Positions 7,557-14,339 of a stretch of 42,650 nt of DNA are shown here, piece after piece. The stretch is from Desulfocapsa sp. (GTDB lineage Bacteria > Desulfobacterota > Desulfobulbia > Desulfobulbales > Desulfocapsaceae). Numbering within the stretch: position 1 is the stretch's first letter; each line of letters starts with the position of its first letter. A program made the position numbers and the translations under genes. The notes under the pieces were generated by a model. It worked only from the letters and a program-made list of their open reading frames with translations, did not search any database and had not been told where the DNA came from. The DNA is taken from NCBI GenBank assembly GCA_030145625.1, contig JAQYVF010000037.1, positions 1 through 42,650 on the forward strand, read 5' to 3'.

Positions 7557-8780
7557 CTAATCTTCCCGGTCTTCAAAATTATTTTTTACCAGAAAATAGA
7601 GTTTCCCACTTTCCTTCATGCTTCCTGCCGCCTGTTTGGCGTAGTTGCCGCTTCCCCAGTAAAGGTCGGTCCGTCCTGTTCCCTGGATGGCAGAACCAGT
7701 GTCCTGGGGGAAGACGAAACGGTGCAGCGGAACCCAGGTATCAATCTCGCCGGAACTATTTAATACAGGTTTGCGGCTGATCAGGAAGGCCAGTGTTTCA
7801 TGGGGCAGCACTGCGCGGTCTATGGCTATGGAGCGGCCGGCTGTCAGCGGTTCGCCAAGACTGCCGATGGGGTCTCCACCTTGTTCCCAGCGAAAAAAGA
7901 TGAACTTGCTGTTGTGATGGAGGATTGCTTCCTGTTCGTCCGGGTGTGTACGAAGGTAATGGCGGATGGAGGGGATACTCGCCGCTTCCAGAGTCATCTT
8001 TCCCTGGTCCACCAGAAGTTTGCCGATGGAAAAATACTCCAGACCATTTGATGCCGCATAATGAATGGAGCGAATGGATCCATCCGGCAGCTGTATTTTT
8101 CCGGAACCCTGGACATGGAGAATGAAGGCATCAACGGGGTCGTTCAGGTAAACCAGTTCGTGGCCGGCAGCAAGATTGTTTTTTTCGATCTCTCTACGTG
8201 TCCAATAGGGAAGGAGTTTGCCTGATTTATCACGCCGTTTGAAGAGGAGCTCGCCGTTTTCAGACTCTTTCACCTGGATCAGGGAGTCGGGGGGAGCATA
8301 GAGAGGGTAGAGAAAGGGGGCCTTCTTTTCCAGGCTTCCCTGGAGAAAGGGTTCATAGTATCCGGTGATCAGCATTTCGCCGCGGGGCAGATCTTTTCTG
8401 CCGCCTGCCCGATAGACAGTGAAGTTTTCCAAGACGATACGATTCAGTTCTTCAGGATCTGGTTCCTGTTTCAGGATATCGATAAAAGTCTCCATGGATT
8501 CGCGCAGCCAGGAAACTGGATAGGAGTCTGAACCCAGGGTGACAGTTGTTTGCGGGGGGATTTTGTTCAGGTAATGCAGGTGCCGTACGGCCCCGGTGAG
8601 CAATCCTTCCAGGCCCAGATCGTCAGTAAACTCTGGAAGAGTGTCGGTTTCCATTCTGTCTAGGGGAGCTTTGGCGCAGCCATGCATGAGCAGGAGGAAG
8701 ATGAAGAGGAGCAGCAACTGTGGGCGAAGGCTCCATGAGTAAGTCAGAGCTGAAAATGGGGATTGGTTAGTCTGGGACAT
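7557..8780 (-). CDS. mltA: Membrane-bound lytic murein transglycosylase A
   Basis: Cleaves the MurNAc-GlcNAc bond of peptidoglycan with formation of the 1,6-anhydro product. The 407-residue protein has a hydrophobic N-terminal segment ending LLLMHGC, a somewhat degenerate lipobox with Cys35, so it is probably an outer-membrane lipoprotein. The MltA domain shows GYYEPFLQGS, YLNDPVDAFILHVQGSG, GEPLTAGRSIAID, and the C-terminal 3D domain with GTGRTDLYWGSG, whose Asp is the catalytic residue in the family. The Shine-Dalgarno is poor. A terminator-like hairpin with a U-run stands directly upstream, which separates it from mltB. Confidence 0.93.
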   Translation of the reverse strand: MSQTNQSPFSALTYSWSLRPQLLLLFIFLLLMHGCAKAPLDRMETDTLPEFTDDLGLEGLLTGAVRHLHYLNKIPPQTTVTLGSDSYPVSWLRESMETFIDILKQEPDPEELNRIVLENFTVYRAGGRKDLPRGEMLITGYYEPFLQGSLEKKAPFLYPLYAPPDSLIQVKESENGELLFKRRDKSGKLLPYWTRREIEKNNLAAGHELVYLNDPVDAFILHVQGSGKIQLPDGSIRSIHYAASNGLEYFSIGKLLVDQGKMTLEAASIPSIRHYLRTHPDEQEAILHHNSKFIFFRWEQGGDPIGSLGEPLTAGRSIAIDRAVLPHETLAFLISRKPVLNSSGEIDTWVPLHRFVFPQDTGSAIQGTGRTDLYWGSGNYAKQAAGSMKESGKLYFLVKNNFEDRED

Positions 8781-8797
8781 AATATGTTTGTCTCATT

Positions 8798-8843
8798 AAA
8801 AAAAAAGCTTATCGGGGGGACCTTCAGTGAGCTATCCCCGGAT
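8798..8843 (-). terminator. Terminator-like hairpin between mltB and mltA
   Basis: On the minus strand the arm at 8835-8843 (ATCCGGGGA) pairs, with one small internal loop, with the arm at 8811-8820 (TCCCCCCGAT), followed after AAGC by nine U residues (A-run 8798-8806 on the plus strand). It ends only 18 bases before the mltA start codon. It either terminates the lptD-DHH-mltB transcript or acts as an attenuator for mltA; no clear promoter is visible between it and mltA. Confidence 0.7.
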
Positions 8844-8959
8844 GTTAGATGAGCGTATCTTGGAGCACCATGTGAGTTCGTGCAGGGAGACAGGGGGCTT
8901 TGTTCAGGTGTATGGGCCATCTGTTCTGCATGAAGGTGTGGTGCTGGCGAACTCCTCTG

Positions 8960-10000
8960 TTATTTTATGGCTTCGGCCAACTCGCTGACCGCCATGGCAT
9001 AGCGGTTGGAGTGGTTCCATTGGGTGATGGCCTGGAAATTGGGGTAACCGGCAACGAAGCGAATTCCTCCGCCTTTTGCAGGATCTTTTTCCAGGCTGAC
9101 AATGGTAAGTGGTGAGTTGTCAGGTGGCGTGGGGAGGGAGATACCCTGGATTTTCGCGACCTGTTGCCATTCCACCAGTCCCTTTCGTCCTTTAAGATTG
9201 GCACTGATCAGTTCCTGACCTTTAAGTTCTGAGCCGATATCAATATAGAGCGGTGCCGCAAGGACCCAGTGGTAACGATGGAGGTAATTGGCTATGGAGG
9301 CGAGAATATCCTCAATGGAGCCAAACACGTCGCGTCGTGAATCCCCGTCAAAACTCACCGCATATTCACGAAAACTGGAAGGAATAAACTGGGTCTGGCC
9401 AAAGGCACCAGCATAGGAACCGGTTATGACCAGCGGGTCGTAGCCATTTTCCCGGCAGAGGAGGAGGAAATGGAGCAGTTGCTTGCGGAAGAAGGCAGAG
9501 CGTCGAGGATAGGCGTCAAAAAGGGTATTTAAGGTCTGGAAAACTCCATAACCACCTTTATGGCTGCCGAAGCGGGATTCTATGCCCCAGATGGCAATGA
9601 CAACTTCCCGGTCAACGCCCAGTTCTTGCTCAATACGGTCAAGAATTTTTTTATGCTTCCGCAATTTCTTTTTGGCTTTTTTGATAACCGAGCGAGTGAT
9701 GAACAGGGGACGATATTGGAAGTATGGTTTTGCTTCCCACTGTTTGTCCATGAGAACGAGAACACGACGATTGATGGTGACGCCCTGAAAAAGGGCGCTC
9801 AGTTCTTTTCTACTGAAGCCGTGATCCTGTTCCAGTTCTTTGAAGAGAAGTTGGAATTTTTCCTGGTTCAGATCAATCTGCTGACCATCGACAACCAGGT
9901 CTGCAGCCGGAACTGTCTCTTCTCCAATTCCAGTTTGGGGCAGGAGAAGGAGAAATGTCAAAAGAAGAAGAGCTCTGAAAAGGTGTTGTGAAGAAAAAAT
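8960..10000 (-). CDS. mltB: Lytic murein transglycosylase B, probable ATT start
   Basis: Exported peptidoglycan lytic transglycosylase of the MltB family (SLT_2 domain). Visible are VVIAIWGIESRFG with the catalytic Glu, GGYGVFQTLNTLFD, GSYAGAFGQTQFIPSSF and DIWGSIEDIL-like DVFGSIEDILASIANYL. The frame is open from a TTG at 10045, which has no Shine-Dalgarno. A perfect AGGAGG (10008-10013) instead sits 7 bases before an in-frame ATT at 9998-10000, and starting there gives a textbook signal peptide (FSSQHLFRALLLLTFLLLLP) of 346 residues total. I therefore place the start at ATT, a rare codon limited by IF3. The protein lacks a lipobox, so it is soluble periplasmic rather than a lipoprotein like E. 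coli MltB. Confidence 0.85.
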   Translation of the reverse strand: MFSSQHLFRALLLLTFLLLLPQTGIGEETVPAADLVVDGQQIDLNQEKFQLLFKELEQDHGFSRKELSALFQGVTINRRVLVLMDKQWEAKPYFQYRPLFITRSVIKKAKKKLRKHKKILDRIEQELGVDREVVIAIWGIESRFGSHKGGYGVFQTLNTLFDAYPRRSAFFRKQLLHFLLLCRENGYDPLVITGSYAGAFGQTQFIPSSFREYAVSFDGDSRRDVFGSIEDILASIANYLHRYHWVLAAPLYIDIGSELKGQELISANLKGRKGLVEWQQVAKIQGISLPTPPDNSPLTIVSLEKDPAKGGGIRFVAGYPNFQAITQWNHSNRYAMAVSELAEAIK

Positions 10001-10089
10001 GGGAGTACCTCCTGGAGAGTTGAGGAGATGAATCACTCGGGACAATGGGATAAATACCGGGGATACATTTTTGGGCGTATCCTGGAGTT

Positions 10090-11049
10090 TCAGGCTGAAA
10101 ATGTTGTATGAAAACGCTCAAGAAAATTTTCGAGCATTTCCGGGGGAAGGTTATTGATACCGGCAGCTGCAGCTCGTCCTCCTCCGGTGGGAAATGATCG
10201 ACACAGGGTGTCTGCATCTTTGCGCTGGTTGAGGGGGGCCCTGACACTAATACGCAGTGTCGTATCACTATTCTCAACAATCAGGGCGTGGGCGGCCTCT
10301 TTTTTTTCTCTTGCCCTGAGATTGGAAAAGACTCCGGAAACCCGCCTGGCCCATGGGGCATTGGGGAATAAATAGACCCGGTTATTTTGTTTTGGCTCGA
10401 GTTCTTTTTGTTCCATGGCTAGGGCCATATCCTCTGTAAAACCTGCGCGCAGGGTAGCGAGATCTGGGGACTCGGCTAAGAAGTCAAAGGGGTCCTGAAA
10501 CGAGTGCAGGGCACAATAGAGTTTGTCCGGAGCAAAGTGGAGATCGCTGACCTCTGCTCCATAGCCATTGTAGTTGAGCAGTTCACCCAGTTCCTGCAGG
10601 GAAGATATCTCTTCATCATTAATGGACATCTCTGTTGCGATCTGCCTGGCAGATTCATGGAAATTGTCGCCAAAGGCCGCAGCAACTGCCCAGCCTCGGT
10701 ATTTTCCCTGCAGCAGTTTGTCAACGATCAGCGAGGTGCAGATCGTGGGAGTCAGGTCGATGTGAGCTGTCAGCTTCTCTGTGGCTGGGATGTCACCTGC
10801 AAAGTGGTGATCGATATATGTGATCTCGTTTTCCTGTTCCAGAAGCCGGAGGAGGGAATCTCGATTGGAGTCAAGGGAGATATCCAGCACTGTAATAGTG
10901 CTGTTGCGCACCTCCAGGATCTTGTCCAGAAGCTTGATGTCACGCTTGACCCCGGTAACAAGAATGGCCTCCGGGTGTGGTTCATGCAGACGGAGCTGGT
11001 GCAACGCACAGATGCCGTCTGCATCTCCATTGAAGATATCATAATACAT
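10090..11049 (-). CDS. DHH-family phosphoesterase
   Basis: A 319-residue DHH/DHHA1 protein, the superfamily of RecJ, NrnA and cyclic-dinucleotide or nanoRNA phosphodiesterases. Metal-binding motifs are present: NGDADGICA (Asp9, Asp11), TVLDISLD (Asp56), and YIDHHFAG with Asp80-His81-His82; the GDNFH segment may supply the fourth Asp. The C-terminal DHHA1 domain has the substrate-binding GGGRAAAAGINNLP. It begins 7 bases after the lptD stop and so is probably in the same transcript. It has no membrane segments. Whether it acts on nanoRNA, pAp or cyclic dinucleotides cannot be decided; the length fits NrnA-like enzymes, but the sequence is divergent. Confidence 0.88.
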   Translation of the reverse strand: MYYDIFNGDADGICALHQLRLHEPHPEAILVTGVKRDIKLLDKILEVRNSTITVLDISLDSNRDSLLRLLEQENEITYIDHHFAGDIPATEKLTAHIDLTPTICTSLIVDKLLQGKYRGWAVAAAFGDNFHESARQIATEMSINDEEISSLQELGELLNYNGYGAEVSDLHFAPDKLYCALHSFQDPFDFLAESPDLATLRAGFTEDMALAMEQKELEPKQNNRVYLFPNAPWARRVSGVFSNLRAREKKEAAHALIVENSDTTLRISVRAPLNQRKDADTLCRSFPTGGGRAAAAGINNLPPEMLENFLERFHTTFSA

Positions 11050-11056
11050 GTTGATC

Positions 11057-13378
11057 TTACAGGCCCAGTCCCAAGGGGCTTCCTATGTTGGCCAGATTGA
11101 AAACCAGCATGAGGTTGTGGTCGCCGGGAGTGTATTGGGATTTCAGTTCCACAGACCAGCAGGCAGGCTGATAGAGGAGCGAGATGTTCTGCTCAATCAC
11201 CCTGGATTCGGAGAGAGAGTGCTCGATTGCATATTTGGCAAAAATGGTATCAAAGAGCTGAGCTCTGGCGCTGACGTTGAGCTGATGAACGGTGTCTTCC
11301 CGGTTATATCGATAATCGAAATTGAGATAATCACCGCGGCTGTTTTTGTAATAGCTCTCCAGTCCGTAAAAGGTGACGCCTTCACCATAGACATCGATAT
11401 CCGTTTTATAAATGACATTGAAATTGGTCAGCGGGTTCCATCCCAGCTTGATGTTTACCGGGGTGAGTGGTTTGTCGGAGGATTCACTGCGCAGGTCATA
11501 TGACTGCAGGATCTTCAAGTATCCATAATCCCTTTCTGTATCCCTTCCTTCTCTATTACCGAAAAGATTGAAAAAGTTGTCAATACCATAGCTGATTGCA
11601 TTGATGTCTTCAATTCGGTCAACAGAATCAAAATCGGGAAGATCTTCCTGGTCAGTTTCTGAGAGATAGTCGTAGGCGATGTATGGTCTGAAATTGTGAC
11701 TGATCTCTGTGGTCTCACCCATGTTGAGTGCAAAATTCCTCAGGAGGGTGGTTCCTACCTCGGTGTGGAAATCGCCCAGGAAACGGTTTGGGGTGTCGCT
11801 CTGGTTCCAGGTCCCGTCACCATAGGTCTGTACTTTATAAAAGGTGTCGCGGACACCAGCGTCGGCACGGGATTCCAGGTAGGGACCAAGGGGCAGGGGC
11901 ATACTCAGGCGGGGATAGATATCAAAACGGTGGCCACCTACTCCATCTTCGCGGTAGTAGTTGACGTAGTTTGTATCCCAGTCAAAGGTAAGCGTTGTCT
12001 CACCCAAGGATTGACTTCCCGTAAAATCAAGGCTGGGCAGTTTCCAGAGCGGGGTTGGACTGGTGGTGGTGGTCCTGACATCGTTTATGGCCAGCAGGTT
12101 TCCTTCAAGGGACATACCGCTCCAGGATTTCAGGATCTTCATGCTGTTTTTACGCTCGTCATCGGTCTTGTTCTGAAAACCTCGTCCATACATGTTGAAA
12201 AATAGGTCGTTGGACTGGGTGAACCCGGTGATGCCTGTGTTGAATTCGGTCAGGTAGTCTCGATCGGAGACGATATCGAGATCCACACGGGTGACCACAT
12301 TGTTGTCGAAATCGTGGTCCATTTTTCCCCGGACCCAGTATCTGTCCTTATTGGTGTGGGTGTAACCTGTATCTTTCCAGTAATCTGTCTCGGAGGGGTC
12401 GGAGAGATCATCATAGAGATAGTTTGCCATGAAGGTTCCCTTTTTTTGACTGCCGAGGATGTATCGAAATTCCATGCCCGGCATAAAACCGCGATTGGCG
12501 TAATATTCCGGATAGAGGGTGATGTCGGTGGAGTCGGAGATGTTGACAAAGATGGGCAGGTTCAGGCCGAAACCGTTTTGGTCCGAATTGGAAATTTCTG
12601 GAAAAAGCAAGCCGGTATGGCGTTTATTGCCAACCGGAAGCATGATCCAGGGCGTATAGAGAACCGGGACATCTTTAATCCGGAAGGTAGCGTGTTTGAG
12701 AACAGCATATCCGCCCTGGGTAATTTTGGTGTCTTTGCTGGCAAAACTCCAGGGAGGTGCTTTCTCTTTTTCGACCTTACAGGTTACCACCCAACCGTCT
12801 TCAATTTGATAGGTGTTAAAGCCGGTTTTTTGAATGGTTTTCCCCTCAAGGTGCAGATCCAATGAATCACGAAGGATGGTGGCCTCTGTAAAGGTACCTG
12901 TTTCACTGGTCAGATCTACCACACCTTCCTTGGCCAGGAGTTGGTCGCTATTGCTATTGATGGCTACATTACCTTTGGCCTTGATGCTGTTTTGTTCCAC
13001 GTCATAGGCTATCCAGTCGGCCTTTATGGTCACCTCTGTTACATAACGAGGTGTTGTCTCCTTGGGGATCTCCTGGGTAACAACTTCTTCGACAACTTCT
13101 TCAGGGCTTTCTTCCAGCAGCAGAGTCCATTCGGTGGTTCTTTGCTGAGGGGCGGTACTCCTTGGTGGCAGCTTCCGTAGCTTGGTGAGGACCACATGTC
13201 CTTCAGCAATGATGCTTTTTGGGTTGTCGAAACGAGTAACCTTGTCAGCTTCTATTTGCCACTCTTCGGTGTTCACCGTGTCGGCACGAATAAAATCGGG
13301 CGTAACGGCAAGGGCAAGAAGTGAGGCGAGGCAGAGAGGAAATTTTTGGTAAGGGGTGGGTGTAGAGAGCTTTGTCAC
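11057..13378 (-). CDS. lptD: LPS-assembly outer-membrane protein LptD
   Basis: Outer-membrane beta-barrel that inserts lipopolysaccharide into the outer leaflet with LptE. The 773-residue protein has a signal peptide to about residue 32, a periplasmic OstA jellyroll (WQIEADKVTRFDNPKS, IIAEGHVVL, NSIKAKGNVAI), then an LptD barrel beginning VPVLYTPWIMLPVG and GLLFPEI, and ends in an amphipathic strand. Only two Cys remain in the mature protein, about residues 200 and 740, in place of the four of E. coli; they could give a single jellyroll-barrel disulfide. An acidic Pro/Glu-rich insert (residues 70-112) interrupts the jellyroll. The start is GTG with AAGGAG 7 bases upstream. The DHH gene follows at 7 bases. 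Confidence 0.93.
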   Translation of the reverse strand: MTKLSTPTPYQKFPLCLASLLALAVTPDFIRADTVNTEEWQIEADKVTRFDNPKSIIAEGHVVLTKLRKLPPRSTAPQQRTTEWTLLLEESPEEVVEEVVTQEIPKETTPRYVTEVTIKADWIAYDVEQNSIKAKGNVAINSNSDQLLAKEGVVDLTSETGTFTEATILRDSLDLHLEGKTIQKTGFNTYQIEDGWVVTCKVEKEKAPPWSFASKDTKITQGGYAVLKHATFRIKDVPVLYTPWIMLPVGNKRHTGLLFPEISNSDQNGFGLNLPIFVNISDSTDITLYPEYYANRGFMPGMEFRYILGSQKKGTFMANYLYDDLSDPSETDYWKDTGYTHTNKDRYWVRGKMDHDFDNNVVTRVDLDIVSDRDYLTEFNTGITGFTQSNDLFFNMYGRGFQNKTDDERKNSMKILKSWSGMSLEGNLLAINDVRTTTTSPTPLWKLPSLDFTGSQSLGETTLTFDWDTNYVNYYREDGVGGHRFDIYPRLSMPLPLGPYLESRADAGVRDTFYKVQTYGDGTWNQSDTPNRFLGDFHTEVGTTLLRNFALNMGETTEISHNFRPYIAYDYLSETDQEDLPDFDSVDRIEDINAISYGIDNFFNLFGNREGRDTERDYGYLKILQSYDLRSESSDKPLTPVNIKLGWNPLTNFNVIYKTDIDVYGEGVTFYGLESYYKNSRGDYLNFDYRYNREDTVHQLNVSARAQLFDTIFAKYAIEHSLSESRVIEQNISLLYQPACWSVELKSQYTPGDHNLMLVFNLANIGSPLGLGL

Positions 13379-13549
13379 AGCTAACTCCTTGAAGTTTCAA
13401 ACAGTATTATGTCAGACTGTGGGTGTGACACGTATTGGATCCAGTATGAGAAGATACCTGTACCGGGGAAATGAGTATAAACAGCCTCAAGTCGAGGGAT
13501 GATTGCTCTGTAACCCTGATTGGCAAAGGACAAATAGATTAGAAAGTGG

Positions 13550-13578
13550 AATGTACGGTTAAGGGCGTTTGGTGTCAA
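13550..13578 (-). promoter_or_regulatory. Sigma70-type promoter for lptD
   Basis: Read on the minus strand, TTGACA (13573-13578) and TACATT (13550-13555) are separated by exactly 17 bases. Transcription would begin near 13543 and leave a leader of about 165 bases before the lptD GTG. This is the best promoter match in the 5' part of the window. Confidence 0.7.
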
Positions 13579-14339
13579 GCTTAAAATCACAGATTTACCT
13601 TGATAATAAAGGGAAATTGTTTTACTTTCGACATTAGTGTACCGCGTTTTTTGCAAGAAGAACAGTGTTTTTTTCTTCTCTTACTGTAGGAAAACATCTT
13701 TTTCTGCCGCTGGCGAGATCAGGCGGAGTCCTATTTATTTCCCCCTGTAATTTGGCAGCTGTTAACCCATTGTCTATTGATTTGGTGATGAGTTGGTTTG
13801 AGCAGAGACAGAATGTTTTTGTTTGATATTTGTCGTCCTTTTTTGCTTCCGGCGGCAGAAATACAAACCCTTTTTGAAGGGCAGTGTTTGTGAGCTGCTG
13901 TAAAGCGCGTTGTTGGTACCTGAAACGCTGTTTTCCTTGTTGTGAGGATCAGCAGAAAACGAAATTGATTAATCCCCGCTGATAAAAAAGAATCGTTGAG
14001 AGAAACGATTTGAAACGCTTATCCGGGAGATTAAGAGACCCTGTATTTCAGGGAAACAAGATGTCTGAGAGGGATTGCAACAGTCTTTGCAGTGTTTTTT
14101 CCTTTCTGAAAAGAAGTGTCATGTGCCTGTTTAGGCCCGACTTGCTCAAATGCATAGTTCACCTGGGAACACTCCCTGGTTGAGTTTCGGGATTCTAAGT
14201 GGTGTGGGCAAAATGTAGAACAGGATGCAGGGGTGAAAAACTTTTCTGTTCCTGTTGATAAAGTGTGATGGCCTGTATAGACAGGTTGTTTCAAAGATTG
14301 CGGAGAGGGCAATGACCTGCTCCGGTAAAAGGAAAATGT
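13579..14339. other. Long non-coding region upstream of the RNase E/G gene
   Basis: The part of the lptD-rne divergent gap beyond the lptD promoter. No frame looks like a gene. It contains small hairpins: ATCAGC/GCTGAT (13948-13953 with 13978-13983), AATCGTT/AACGATT (13991-14010) and CCCTG/CAGGG (14039-14053). TGAAACGCT occurs twice (13921 and 14011). RNase E genes in enterobacteria have a long structured leader through which the enzyme cuts its own mRNA; this region could play that part, but nothing here matches the enterobacterial hairpin by eye. I see no strong promoter on the plus strand. Confidence 0.4.

Noticed and set aside
13381-13656. 91-codon minus-strand frame upstream of lptD
   Set aside because: It overlaps the lptD promoter and leader, has no ribosome site and an implausible composition.
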